Below are positions 25,843 to 34,621 of a stretch of DNA of 64,000 bases, piece by piece. Both the position numbers and the translations under genes were made by a program. The notes under the pieces are model-generated. The model was not told the DNA's origin. It saw only the letters and a program-made list of their open reading frames with translations, and searched no databases. Each line of letters opens with the position of its first letter. Position 1 is the stretch's first letter. The DNA is taken from the NCBI RefSeq assembly GCF_021483235.1, contig NZ_JAKEEC010000002.1:177886-241885 (forward strand), in the 5' to 3' direction. This DNA is from Arthrobacter alkaliphilus (GTDB lineage Bacteria; Actinomycetota; Actinomycetes; Actinomycetales; Micrococcaceae).

Positions 25843-27315
25843 GTGTCACATCCCGATCCGGGTTACCGGCCTGAACAGGGACCGCGGCCACCGTGGGGCG
25901 CACAGCCGCCGTGGGGCGCACCGCAACCCGGGACCCAGCCGCAATGGGGCGCGCAGCCACAACCCGGGAACCAGCCGCCGTGGGGCGCACCGCACCCCGG
26001 ACCCCAGCCGCAATGGGGCGCGCAGCCACAACCCGGGAACCAGCCGCCGTGGGGCGCACCGCACCCCGGACCCCAGCCGCAATGGGGCGCGCAGCCACAA
26101 CCCGGGAACCAGCCGCCGTGGGGCGCACCGCAACCCGGACCCCAGCCGCAATGGGGCGCGCAGCCGCAGTGGGGCGCCCCGCAGCATCCCGGGCAGCCGT
26201 GGGGCACGCAGATCGATCCGCGCTGGCCCGCGGGCGGTCCGCCCCCATATGGGCAGCCGCGCTATGTCGCTCCCCCGAAACCCGGAATCGTGCCCCTCCG
26301 GCCGCTCTTCTTCGGCGAGATCATGGACGGCGCCTTTCAGACCGTCCGCCGGAACGCAAAGACCATGTTCGGATCCGCCCTCATTGTCCAAGCCATCACT
26401 GGGGCGTTGAGCGGGGTGGCAGCGCTCGGCATGCTCGGGATGGCCCAACCCCCTGTAGGAGGGTTCACGAGCCAAGCCCAGGCGAACAGCTATCTTGGCC
26501 CGCTCTTTAGCACCGTTGCCGCGTTCATGGGCGTTTCCTTGCTCGCCATGGCTCTCGCATCCATCCTCCAGGGCATCATGGCCATCCCCGTCGCAAGGTC
26601 CGCGTTGAACCGGCCCACCGGGTTCAAGCAAATGTGGTCCTTGGCCCGCTCGCGTCTTTGGCCCCTTGCAGGCTTTGCCTTCCTCCTCATTGCCGGATCG
26701 CTGCTGCTCTTCGGGGTCGTGTTCTTGCTGGCCGCCATGATTTTGGCCGGATTGGGACCGGCCGGGGTGCTGTTGCTTTTCCCGTTGGTACTCGGCATCG
26801 CCGCGGTAGTTGTTTGGATCTACACGAAACTGTTGGTCGCCCCTGCCGCCATCACGGTGGAAGAACTCGGCGTGTTTGCCGGTCTTCGGCGTTCGTGGAC
26901 CCTGACCCACCGGAATTGGTGGCGGATCTTCGGAATCATGCTGCTGGTGTCCGTCATGGTGAGTTTCATCGGACAGATCATCCAGATTCCCCTTGGCCTG
27001 GCTTCCGGGGGGATCAACTCCGTGTTCGCACCCCACGCCGGCGCCTCGCAAGTGACGACGACGGAGATTGTCCTCGCGGTGGTCTCGATGGTCGTAGGGG
27101 TCCTCGTAAGCGCAGTCGGCTTCGCCTTCCAAACCTCCGTGGCAGCCCTGCTGTACATGGACCTGAGGATGCGGCGGGACGGGCTGGACCTGGAGCTCCT
27201 GCGGCTTCTGGAGACCGGAGAAGATCCGGACGGCGTTCCCGGCCGGCGCCGGATGCGCCAAGCCGGTGCGCAACCATGGCCGCCGAACACCGCTCAAGGC
27301 TCTCCACAAGGATGA
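25843..27315 (+). CDS. Polytopic membrane protein with Pro-Gln-Trp repeat N-terminus
   Basis: 490 residues from GTG 25843, which has a strong GGGGAGGAA site three bases upstream. Residues 1-140 are cytosolic, low-complexity repeats of a 23-residue unit (QPPWGAPHPGPQPQWGAQPQ and so on). The conserved part starts PLRPLFFGEIMDGAFQTVRRNAK and contains about six membrane segments. It resembles the family often called glycerophosphoryl diester phosphodiesterase membrane domain, which lacks a catalytic centre. It heads a tightly packed operon with DUF4129, DUF4350, MoxR and DUF58 genes and overlaps the next by 4 bp, so it likely belongs to that envelope-associated module. Confidence 0.85.
   Translation: MSHPDPGYRPEQGPRPPWGAQPPWGAPQPGTQPQWGAQPQPGNQPPWGAPHPGPQPQWGAQPQPGNQPPWGAPHPGPQPQWGAQPQPGNQPPWGAPQPGPQPQWGAQPQWGAPQHPGQPWGTQIDPRWPAGGPPPYGQPRYVAPPKPGIVPLRPLFFGEIMDGAFQTVRRNAKTMFGSALIVQAITGALSGVAALGMLGMAQPPVGGFTSQAQANSYLGPLFSTVAAFMGVSLLAMALASILQGIMAIPVARSALNRPTGFKQMWSLARSRLWPLAGFAFLLIAGSLLLFGVVFLLAAMILAGLGPAGVLLLFPLVLGIAAVVVWIYTKLLVAPAAITVEELGVFAGLRRSWTLTHRNWWRIFGIMLLVSVMVSFIGQIIQIPLGLASGGINSVFAPHAGASQVTTTEIVLAVVSMVVGVLVSAVGFAFQTSVAALLYMDLRMRRDGLDLELLRLLETGEDPDGVPGRRRMRQAGAQPWPPNTAQGSPQG
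25903..26178 (+). repeat. Four 69-bp in-frame tandem repeats
   Basis: The sequence CAGCCGCCGTGGGGCGCA recurs at 25903, 25972, 26041 and 26110, exactly 69 bp apart; the second and third units are nearly identical and the fourth decays at its end. Each unit encodes 23 residues rich in Pro, Gln, Gly and Trp. Such repeats expand and contract by slippage without changing frame. Confidence 0.95.
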
Positions 27316-27998
27316 TCCCCGTCTCCACGTCCCTTGCCATTGTTCTCGCATCCTTCGAGCCTCCTGTTGATCCGGACCGCGGGGACGCCCAGCGATGGGC
27401 GGCCGAAGAATTGTCCAAGCCGCAGTACGCATCGGCCAAGCCAAGTTGGATTGCCGAGATCTGGAATCAATTCCTCGACTGGCTCCGTTCCTTGAACGGC
27501 GAATCCATCAGCGGAGCGAATATCGGCGTGCCGCTGATCGGCGCTCTGGCCGTGGTCCTCATCGTGGTTGCAGTGATTGTCGTCAGGCCGAGGCTCAACG
27601 CGCGGAAGAAGGCCTCGGCGAAGGTTTTCGACGGCGGGCCTGCACTTGATGCCGATGCGTTCCGAGCCCGGGCATCAGCCGCCGCAAGCCGTGAGGACTG
27701 GCAAACGGCCGTCGTCGAACAGTTCCGCGCTGTGGTTCGTGCTGCGGAGGACCGGGCAGTCATTGAAGTCCAGCCTGGCCGGACCGCGGACGAAGCAGCT
27801 GCCCAATTGGGGCGGGCGTTCGGGGACGCCGGTTCGCGGCTCGAAGAAGCCGCAAGGACTTTCGACCGCGTGAAATACGGAAAGGCGCCAGCCACCGCTT
27901 CCGACCATGCCGCCATCCTGGCATTGGACACCAGGCTATCGGCCATGAAACCCGATTTCGCCGGGAAGTCCGCCAACGGATTGGCGGTACCGCGATGA
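27312..27998 (+). CDS. DUF4129-domain protein
   Basis: 228 residues from the ATG that overlaps the upstream stop (ATGA). A short N-terminal hydrophobic stretch (STSLAIVLASF) and a helix near residues 76-98 (IGALAVVLIVVAVIVV) flank a periplasmic-like segment with many Trp. The C-terminal domain (ASAAASREDWQTAVVEQFRAVVRAAEDR to HAAILALDTRLSAM) is the DUF4129 fold, found next to MoxR-DUF58 pairs and to transglutaminase-like proteins. The function is unknown; the DUF4129 domain appears cytosolic here. Confidence 0.85.
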   Translation: MIPVSTSLAIVLASFEPPVDPDRGDAQRWAAEELSKPQYASAKPSWIAEIWNQFLDWLRSLNGESISGANIGVPLIGALAVVLIVVAVIVVRPRLNARKKASAKVFDGGPALDADAFRARASAAASREDWQTAVVEQFRAVVRAAEDRAVIEVQPGRTADEAAAQLGRAFGDAGSRLEEAARTFDRVKYGKAPATASDHAAILALDTRLSAMKPDFAGKSANGLAVPR

Positions 27999-29164
27999 CG
28001 GCCGATGTCCAGGCAGCCCGGTGGTCCCTGAGGTTGCGGGCCTGGTCGCGCCGCCATATGGCCTGGATCATCATCGGGACCATCGTGGCGGCCCTGGGCG
28101 TTGTCACCGTGGCCCAGTCCCCTTCGAACCCTGATACCGCGTCCCTCTCTGCCGGCAATGCCGCTCCCGATGGGGCCATGGCCGCGGCGGAAATCCTCAG
28201 GCGGCAGGGAGTGACGGTCACCCCATCCGATTCGTTCGCGGCGACAACCTCACTGCTCGCCGGAAAACCCCGGGCCACAGTCTTGGTGTATGACCGCAAC
28301 GGCTATCTCGATTCCGCCCAGTTGCACACCTTGCAGAAATCGGCCGGCCGCCTGGTGGTCGTGGCTCCCGGATACCGGACCCTGGCCGGGCTTAGCCGCC
28401 AGATCCGGAACGCCGGGGTGGTTCCCAACGGAACGTCAACGCTGGAAGCGGGATGCGGGCAAACGGATGCGACCGTTGCAGGGAGAATTTCCGTCAAGGG
28501 CGCACTCCTTTACAAAGGAGCCGATGTGACCTGCTACCGGCCCAGCAACAACGACGGCGGCGTGTACGCTGCCAGCGCCGACGGCCGGCTGGTGATCCTC
28601 GGCAGCACGGCCCTTCTCAGCAACGATCTCCTGCAGGTCGAGGGCAATGCCGCACTGGCGCTTCGGACACTTGGGCCCACGCAGGATCTCGTATGGTACC
28701 TCCCCGGACTCAGTGACGTACCGAATGATGGCAGGCCACCCACCCTGGATGAATTGGCTCCCCCGTGGGTCGGCTTCCTGGGATTGTGGGTAGCAGTAGT
28801 CGCATTGCTCGCTGTGTTGTGGCGGGGCAGGCGGCTTGGTCCGCTCGTGTTCGAGCCACTGCCAGTGGTGGTCAAGGCGGTAGAGACCGCCGAAGGCCGC
28901 GCCCGTCTCTACCAGGATTCCCGCGCTGTCGGCCAGGCAGCCGACAATCTCCGGGCCGGCACCTTGACCAGGCTTGCCAAGCACTTCCGGCTCGGCCCCG
29001 AGGCCCCCGCAAATGCCGTCCTCGAGGCCGTTTCCCGAAAAGTCAACCATCCGGCGCGGGAACTGCGGATGGTCCTGCTGGACCACCGCCCGCGCACCGA
29101 ATCGGAACTTGTCCACTGGGCACAAAGGATTGAAACACTCGAGCAGGAGGCAACAGCCCCATGA
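27995..29164 (+). CDS. DUF4350-domain membrane protein
   Basis: 389 residues, overlapping the DUF4129 gene by 4 bp. N-terminal helix (MAWIIIGTIVAALGVVTVA, about 22-40), then an extracytoplasmic domain of about 210 residues with the DUF4350 pattern (AAPDGAMAAAEILRRQGVTV, LVVVAPGYRTLAGL). A second helix (FLGLWVAVVALLAVLWRG, about 255-272) is followed by a cytosolic tail with many Arg. DUF4350 resembles the GATase/ThuA-like fold seen in membrane-bound cofactors of MoxR systems. Probably a partner of the neighbouring MoxR ATPase. Confidence 0.85.
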   Translation: MTADVQAARWSLRLRAWSRRHMAWIIIGTIVAALGVVTVAQSPSNPDTASLSAGNAAPDGAMAAAEILRRQGVTVTPSDSFAATTSLLAGKPRATVLVYDRNGYLDSAQLHTLQKSAGRLVVVAPGYRTLAGLSRQIRNAGVVPNGTSTLEAGCGQTDATVAGRISVKGALLYKGADVTCYRPSNNDGGVYAASADGRLVILGSTALLSNDLLQVEGNAALALRTLGPTQDLVWYLPGLSDVPNDGRPPTLDELAPPWVGFLGLWVAVVALLAVLWRGRRLGPLVFEPLPVVVKAVETAEGRARLYQDSRAVGQAADNLRAGTLTRLAKHFRLGPEAPANAVLEAVSRKVNHPARELRMVLLDHRPRTESELVHWAQRIETLEQEATAP

Positions 29165-30219
29165 GCAACCATGCACACAGTAATCAGGCAAGCAGCTACA
29201 TAGACGGCAGCTCTGAGTATCAAGGAGGTCCGGCGCAGCCGGGGGAACAAGCACAGGCCCCTGCGGGCTCCGACTCCGCCCGCAAAGCCCTGCTCGACGT
29301 CCGCCACGAAGTGGGCAAGGCCGTCGTCGGGCAGGATGCAACAGTGACGGGCATGCTCATCGCCCTGCTCTGCGGGGGCCACGTCCTGCTTGAGGGTGTT
29401 CCGGGAGTGGCGAAAACCCTCCTGGTGCGTTCCCTGTCCACGGCGCTGAGCCTGGATACGAAGCGTGTCCAGTTCACTCCGGACCTCATGCCGGGTGACG
29501 TGACGGGCTCGCTCGTCTACGACTCGCACACCTCGGAATTCACTTTCCGGGAAGGACCGGTGTTCACCAACATCATGCTGGCGGACGAAATCAACCGGAC
29601 GCCTCCGAAGACCCAGGCTTCGCTTCTGGAAGCAATGGAGGAGCGCCAAGTATCCGTGGATGGACTCTCCCGGCCCTTGCCGTCGCCGTTCATTGTTGCC
29701 GCCACGCAGAACCCCGTCGAGTATGAGGGAACCTATCCCCTGCCCGAAGCCCAGCTGGACCGTTTCCTCCTCAAGCTCTCCATGCCGCTGCCCGGACGTG
29801 CCGAAGAGATCGAGGTGGTCCGCAGGCACTCGGAAGGTTTCGATCCGCGCAATCTCCTGGCCGCGGGAGTCCGGCCCGTGGCCGGGGCCGCCGAACTCGA
29901 GAACGCCCGCGATGCGGTGGCCGAGGTGACGGTGGCGCCCGAGATCCTCGGCTACATCGTGGACATCGTACGGGCGACCCGGGCGGCGCCGTCGTTCCAG
30001 CTGGGAGTCTCCCCGCGCGGGGCTACGGCGTTGCTCAACACATCGCGTGCCTGGGCATGGCTGTCAGGACGGAACTTCGTCACCCCCGACGACGTCAAAG
30101 CGCTCTCCCTGCCGTGCTTGCGGCACCGTGTCGGGCTGCGGCCTGAAGCCCAAATGGACGGTGTGCGCGTGGATGATGTCCTCGGCAGCATCCTGGCCTC
30201 TGTTGCCGTGCCGCGCTGA
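29161..30219 (+). CDS. MoxR-family AAA+ ATPase
   Basis: 352 residues, ATGA overlap with the previous gene. Walker A GVPGVAKT, Walker B NIMLADEINRTPPKTQ, the sensor region PFIVAATQNPVEYEG and Arg finger in the helical lid. MoxR ATPases act as chaperones that mature or activate protein complexes, usually together with a von Willebrand A or DUF58 partner encoded next door, as here. An extra 45-residue low-complexity N-terminus precedes the AAA core. Confidence 0.93.
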   Translation: MSNHAHSNQASSYIDGSSEYQGGPAQPGEQAQAPAGSDSARKALLDVRHEVGKAVVGQDATVTGMLIALLCGGHVLLEGVPGVAKTLLVRSLSTALSLDTKRVQFTPDLMPGDVTGSLVYDSHTSEFTFREGPVFTNIMLADEINRTPPKTQASLLEAMEERQVSVDGLSRPLPSPFIVAATQNPVEYEGTYPLPEAQLDRFLLKLSMPLPGRAEEIEVVRRHSEGFDPRNLLAAGVRPVAGAAELENARDAVAEVTVAPEILGYIVDIVRATRAAPSFQLGVSPRGATALLNTSRAWAWLSGRNFVTPDDVKALSLPCLRHRVGLRPEAQMDGVRVDDVLGSILASVAVPR

Positions 30220-30274
30220 TCGGCCTCGCCTCATGACTTTCCACTTCGTGACCCACGGCCTCGGGGAGCACTAA

Positions 30275-31567
30275 ATGGCAATCACAGGCCGTTTTGTGCT
30301 GCTGGCTTTCGCGGCATTGGCCGCCCTGCTCCTGATTCCCGCGTGGGGCACCGTGCTTCTCGCCGCCGCCGCGCTGCTGGCCCTGGTGCTGGGCGACGTC
30401 CTGATGGCCGCGTCACCGGCCAAAATCGCGCTGCAGCGGAAGGATCCCCGGAATGTCACGCTGCACGCGGACACGGAGTCGGTTCTCACGCTGGAAAACC
30501 GCAACCGGCGGACCTTCCGCGCAATGGTGCGTGACGCCTGGCAACCCTCCGCGGGGGCCGTTGCGCCGGTCCAACGTCTTAAAATCCCGGCCGGCGAGCG
30601 GCGGCGAATGTCGGTAGTCCTGAAGCCCACGCGGCGCGGGGACTTGGCGGCACCGCACGTAACGCTGCGTTCGTTCGGGCCGCTTGGCCTGGCCGCCAGG
30701 CAGCGCACCGTGGTCCTCCCCGGCCGTCTTCGCGTCCTGCCGCCGTTCAATTCGAAGCGGCATTTGCCGTCCAAACTGCGCAAACTCCGGGAGCTCGACG
30801 GCAAAGCGGCCGTGCAGATCCGCGGCGCCGGCACGGAATTCGATTCCCTCCGTGACTATGTCCGGGGCGACGATGTGCGCTCCATCGACTGGCGGGCAAC
30901 CGCCCGGCGCACCGCCGTCGTCGTCCGGACCTGGCGGCCCGAACGGGACCGCCGCGTCGTCATCATGCTCGATACTTCGCGCACGGCAGCAGCCCGGATC
31001 GACGACGAACCCCGCCTCGACACCGGGATCGAAGCGGCTCTCCTCTTGGCCGTGCTGGCTGAGCGCGGCGGAGACCGCGTGGACTTCTTCGCCTTCGACA
31101 GGCGCGTCCGCGGGCGCGTCGATTCAGCGGCCAAAGGCAATCTCCTCGGTTCGTTGGTCCAGGCAATGGCTCCGCTTGGGGCCGAATTGATCGAGATGGA
31201 CTGGGCCGCGATCCCGGCGCAAGTACGGGCCATCTCGGCGCACCGTTCCCTCGTGGTCCTGTTGACCTCCCTCGACAGCGGCGCCCCCGAGGAAGGGCTC
31301 ATTCCCCTGGTGGCGCAACTCGTGCGGCAGCACACCGTGCTGCTTGGATCGGTGCGGGACCCGCTCCTGGGCCGGATGAAGAAAGAACGCACCACCGCGA
31401 GCCAGGTCTTCCGCGCTTCGGCCGCCGAACGAGCCCTCCTGGACCGTGAGGCCGTCAGCGCCCAATTGCGCCAGCTCGGGGCGGAGGTAGTGGACGCCGA
31501 GCCGTTGGAACTGCCGCCGCTCCTGGCGGACGCCTACATTCGGCTGAAGGCCGCGGGGCGCTTGTAG
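30275..31567 (+). CDS. DUF58-domain membrane protein
   Basis: 430 residues. Two N-terminal membrane helices (FVLLAFAALAALLLIPAWG and TVLLAAAALLALVLGDVLM), then a beta-rich middle, then the DUF58 signature EFDSLRDYVRGDDVRSIDWRA followed by a vWA-like domain (VVIMLDTSRTAA with the MIDAS-like DTSR). GGGGAG lies 6 nt before the ATG, 55 bp after the MoxR stop. MoxR-DUF58 pairs are widespread and linked to envelope assembly or stress, without a settled function. Confidence 0.92.
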   Translation: MAITGRFVLLAFAALAALLLIPAWGTVLLAAAALLALVLGDVLMAASPAKIALQRKDPRNVTLHADTESVLTLENRNRRTFRAMVRDAWQPSAGAVAPVQRLKIPAGERRRMSVVLKPTRRGDLAAPHVTLRSFGPLGLAARQRTVVLPGRLRVLPPFNSKRHLPSKLRKLRELDGKAAVQIRGAGTEFDSLRDYVRGDDVRSIDWRATARRTAVVVRTWRPERDRRVVIMLDTSRTAAARIDDEPRLDTGIEAALLLAVLAERGGDRVDFFAFDRRVRGRVDSAAKGNLLGSLVQAMAPLGAELIEMDWAAIPAQVRAISAHRSLVVLLTSLDSGAPEEGLIPLVAQLVRQHTVLLGSVRDPLLGRMKKERTTASQVFRASAAERALLDREAVSAQLRQLGAEVVDAEPLELPPLLADAYIRLKAAGRL

Positions 31568-31619
31568 CCTGGGAATCGCCCCGCCCACATACCAACAAAC
31601 CGAAATCCGAGGAAAGCAC

Positions 31620-32354
31620 ATGAGCACACCCATTTACGAGCTGGGGCTGGGGCCCGCATTCCGGCGGTTGCAGCCCGAACTCCAGGACTATTTCTCCCTT
31701 GCCCCGGGCTCCGGATCCTACGGAATAGGCGAGGGCGTGTTCGAGGTGGTCGGCTGCCGGCAGAAGTGGCTCCGCCCGCTCCTTGCCACCGTTGCCGGGG
31801 AAGAAGCTTTCTTCCCCGAGTACGGCGAACGCATCCCCTTCCGCATCGAAAACCATGCGCATTTTGATCCGTTTGGACGGTCCAGCCTGACGGCAAGGCG
31901 CGAAATCTTCTTTCCCGGACGCACCCGGTTGTTCCATGACACCACCGTCGCGGAGACCAACCACGACGGGGGCGCCCGCTTGGTCGACTATCTGGGACGG
32001 TACCGGAGGCTGGCCACGGAGTTGGATCTGGAAGTGACATCGGAGGGAAGGCTTCGCGGGATCTCGGGCGCGTCGCGGCTGTTCCTGGGTCCACTGCGGC
32101 TCGGCTTGCCGGCTTCACTCGACGCGAAAGCCTACGCAGAGCAGTGGTGGGATGCGGCAGAGGGCAAACACCGGATCCAGGTGAAGGTGCTTCAGCGACA
32201 AGTCGGACTTGTGCTGGTCTACGCAGGCTCGTTCGACTACCGCCTGGCGCCCTTGCTGCCCGCGCGTGACTCTGGAGTTGCCGCGCGTTCGGCCACGGCC
32301 GCCGTCGGGCTCCCCCGCTATGCCGAGCCGGACCGTTGGGAACGGCGCGTCTAG
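31620..32354 (+). CDS. DUF4166-domain protein
   Basis: 244 residues with a good ribosome site (GAGGAAAG). Recognisable by GLGPAFRRLQPELQDYF near the start and by WLRPLLATVAGEEAFFPEYGERIPF and REIFFPGRTRLFHD inside, all typical of DUF4166. The family is cytosolic, often fused to saccharopine-dehydrogenase-like or lipid-transport-like domains; no function is established. It is separated from the DUF58 gene by 52 bp and converges with the methionine-synthase-like gene over 18 bp, with no terminator seen. Confidence 0.85.
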   Translation: MSTPIYELGLGPAFRRLQPELQDYFSLAPGSGSYGIGEGVFEVVGCRQKWLRPLLATVAGEEAFFPEYGERIPFRIENHAHFDPFGRSSLTARREIFFPGRTRLFHDTTVAETNHDGGARLVDYLGRYRRLATELDLEVTSEGRLRGISGASRLFLGPLRLGLPASLDAKAYAEQWWDAAEGKHRIQVKVLQRQVGLVLVYAGSFDYRLAPLLPARDSGVAARSATAAVGLPRYAEPDRWERRV

Positions 32355-32372
32355 GAGACGCCGGACGCCAGC

Positions 32373-33410
32373 CTAGCCGAGCGCGAGCTGGTTGAGCCCG
32401 TCCGCAAGCTGGGTCAAGCGCTTGAGAACCTCTTTGGCCCCCGACGGCGGGAATCCGGCCAGACCGTCCGACGGGGTGACCCGCACGGCTCCCAAGCTCG
32501 ACGCCGCCAGGCCGAGTTGGCGCCAAGGCCGCCACACGGTCTCCACGAGCTCGGCGGTTCGCGGCAGTGCCGACCGTGGATCCTCGACCGGCAACGCGCC
32601 CGCCCACAGGCGCTTGCCCGCTTCCACCGCGGCGGCAATCTGCTCCCATTGGCGAGTGGTGAGTGCTTTGAGCGGAACCGCGATCCCGTCGGCCCCGGCG
32701 GCGAGGATCTGCTGGATCGGGGCTTCGATCTCCGGAACCGAAACAACGGTCTCCGCTACTCCCGCGGCTCGCAGCGCTTCGACGACCGACCGCCAGGCGG
32801 CCGTGGCCTCTTCGACCGGGATGGCGCGTAAGGTTCGGTAACCGCTCGCGGTGGGAATGGTGCCGGCCAACACCGAAGCGATGTCCGGCTCGTCGAGCTG
32901 GACCACTATGCCGGCACCCGGAACGGCGGCGCGGACCTTTGATATGTGCTCCGCGACGCCCGCGGCCAGGGACTCCGCAATATCCCTGCGGGCACCGTAG
33001 TCGAGCAGGGCCCGCTCCCCGTTGTGCAAATACAGGTTCGCGGCAAGGCTTAACGGGCCGCGCAACTGGATCTTGAGTTCCTCGGCGGACGATTCTTCGG
33101 CGCCGGCAACGTCGGCCAGGATGTTGATGTCCGTGGCAAGGGCGGATTTCGCACGCCGCAGGTCCTTACCCGGCCGGTCAACCAGGCGCCAGCCGTGCGG
33201 CTGCGCGTCGATGGCCAGCTCGACGAGGAGCGATGCCGTCCGGCCGAGGGCGTCCGAGCCGACGCCACGGTCCGGAAGCTCTGCCAGGAACGGAAGATGG
33301 GGGCTGCCCAGCTCGCCGCGGATGATCCGGGCCGCTTCAGCTGGATCCGTCCCGGGCCAAGGACCCAATGCCGTGGCGCTGACCTGGTTCTGCACTGTTT
33401 CCGCAGGCAC
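32373..33410 (-). CDS. MetE-fold (cobalamin-independent methionine synthase-like) protein
   Basis: 345 residues. Shape and motifs (LGPWPGTDPAEAARIIRGEL, QLRGPLSLAANLYL, VVQLDEPDIASVLAGTIPTASGY, GADGIAVPLKAL) match the UROD/MetE-like family of Rv3015c. These proteins are half the size of MetE and their substrate is unknown, so methionine synthesis should not be assumed; the MetE zinc ligands are not evident. The GTG start sits 4 nt after the chorismate mutase stop, so the two are probably co-transcribed. Confidence 0.8.
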   Translation of the reverse strand: MPAETVQNQVSATALGPWPGTDPAEAARIIRGELGSPHLPFLAELPDRGVGSDALGRTASLLVELAIDAQPHGWRLVDRPGKDLRRAKSALATDINILADVAGAEESSAEELKIQLRGPLSLAANLYLHNGERALLDYGARRDIAESLAAGVAEHISKVRAAVPGAGIVVQLDEPDIASVLAGTIPTASGYRTLRAIPVEEATAAWRSVVEALRAAGVAETVVSVPEIEAPIQQILAAGADGIAVPLKALTTRQWEQIAAAVEAGKRLWAGALPVEDPRSALPRTAELVETVWRPWRQLGLAASSLGAVRVTPSDGLAGFPPSGAKEVLKRLTQLADGLNQLALG

Positions 33411-33414
33411 GTGT

Positions 33415-33801
33415 TCAGGCCTGCGCGACGGAAGCCTGGTGGCCTTCGGCGATTGCCTCGTGGTGCCGGATGACCTCGCTGATGATGAAATTCAGGAACT
33501 TCTCGGCGAAGGCAGGATCGAGGTGCGCTTCTTCGGCGAGCCGCCGGAGCCGCGCAATCTGGGCGGCCTCGCGGCCCGGGTCCCCGGCGGGAAGCTTGTG
33601 GGTCGCCTTGAGGACGCCCACTTTCTGGGTGGCCTTGAACCGTTCCGCGAGGAGGAAGACGAGGGTGGCGTCGATGTTGTCGATGCTGGAGCGGATGGAA
33701 AGCAGTTCGTCCATGACAGCCTGGTCCACACGGCCGGCGAGGGAGCTGGCGGAGGGATCGAAGGAATCGGCGTCGGGGAGGGCGTGGTTCTGCTCGGTCA
33801 T
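33415..33801 (-). CDS. Chorismate mutase, AroQ class
   Basis: 128 residues. All-helical AroQ fold: MDELLSIRSSIDNIDATLVFLLAERFKATQKVGVLKA supplies the first-helix Arg and Lys, and RLRRLAEEAHLDPAFAEKFLNFIISEVIRHHE the last helices. Converts chorismate to prephenate for Phe and Tyr. TAGACT, a good -10 element, ends 6 nt before the ATG, so the mRNA is probably leaderless although GGAGGA lies immediately before the start. Followed closely by the MetE-like gene. Confidence 0.92.
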   Translation of the reverse strand: MTEQNHALPDADSFDPSASSLAGRVDQAVMDELLSIRSSIDNIDATLVFLLAERFKATQKVGVLKATHKLPAGDPGREAAQIARLRRLAEEAHLDPAFAEKFLNFIISEVIRHHEAIAEGHQASVAQA

Positions 33802-33879
33802 TCCTCCAGTCTAGGGTGTGCCGGCCGTGCCTTGAGGGGCAGAATGGGCATGTCCGCGCCGACGTTAAGGAGAGTACGC

Positions 33880-34540
33880 ATGAAGATTGCAGTTCTTGGC
33901 ACCGGAATGGTAGGGCATGCCCTGGCCGACAAGTTGATCGCCGTCGGCCACGAGGTCATGATGGGTTCCCGGGAGGCCGGCAATCCCAAGGGAACGGCGT
34001 GGGCGGCGCAGGCCGGCCCGGGAGCAAGCTCCGGTTCGTTCGCGCAGGCCGCCGCCATGGCCGAGATCGTGGTCAACGCAACCCCCGGAATGGTCTCCCT
34101 CGCGGCACTGAGCGAAGCCGGGGATGCGAACCTGGCCGGCAAGGTCCTGGTGGATGTGTCCAATCCACTGGACTTTTCCGCCGGCTTCCCGCCGTCGCTC
34201 TCCGTCTGCAATACCGACAGCATCGCCGAAACCATCCAGCGTGCCTTCCCCGAGGCGCGCGTCGTCAAGACCCTCAACACCCTGACTGCTCCCCTGATGG
34301 TCGATCCACTCAGGTTGGCCGAGGGAGCGCATGACGTCTTTGTAGCTGGGGACGACGACGGCGCGAAAGCCACCGTCGTCAGGCTCCTGCGGGAGTTCGG
34401 CTGGCTTCCCGAAACATATCCACGACCTGGGCGGCCTCGACGCCGCCCGCGGTCTTGAAATGTGGATGCCGCTGTGGCTGAGGATCTTCATGCGCCAGCC
34501 CAAGGACAAGCTCTTCAACATCAGCATCGTGTCCGAATAG
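33880..34540 (+). pseudogene. NADPH-dependent F420 reductase-like gene with a single-base frameshift
   Basis: The start encodes MKIAVLGTGMVGHALADKL, a Rossmann motif, and then PSVSICNTDS-type (SVCNTDSIAETIQRAF) and VVKTLNT motifs of the NADPH:F420 oxidoreductase-like family. After codon 178 the frame breaks in GAAAC at 34411-34415. Dropping one A restores HIHDLGGLDAARGLEMWMPLW and a normal ending INISIVSE at 34540, giving about 219 residues, the family length. As written, the protein stops early after an unrelated PRPRRRPRS-like tail. Either a sequencing error or a real inactivating or programmed shift. Transfers hydride between NADPH and a deazaflavin or similar acceptor, if active. Confidence 0.85.
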
Positions 34541-34548
34541 CCGCCGCA

Positions 34549-34595
34549 GAACGGACATGCCCGCCCTTCATGGAGAAGGGCGGGCATGTCCGTTC
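34549..34595. terminator. 21-bp perfect hairpin terminator
   Basis: 34549-34569 pairs without mismatch to 34575-34595 around a 5-nt ATGGA loop, between the convergent F420-reductase-like gene and the ABC transporter operon. The right arm is followed by TTGCGG. Confidence 0.88.
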
Positions 34596-34621
34596 TTGCG
34601 GATAGCCGCTTCGACGGCAGG

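Noticed and set aside
25903..26178. Possible CRISPR-like array
   Set aside because: Units are contiguous with no unique spacers, and lie in frame within a protein gene.
26634..27311. Longer N-terminus for the DUF4129 gene
   Set aside because: The upstream frame overlaps the membrane-protein gene for over 600 bp; ATG 27312 overlaps its stop by 4 bp and precedes the hydrophobic start.
25846..27444. 532-codon open frame antisense to the repeat-bearing membrane gene
   Set aside because: Low-complexity product caused by GC codon bias and the 69-bp repeats; the plus-strand gene has a start site, domains and operon context.
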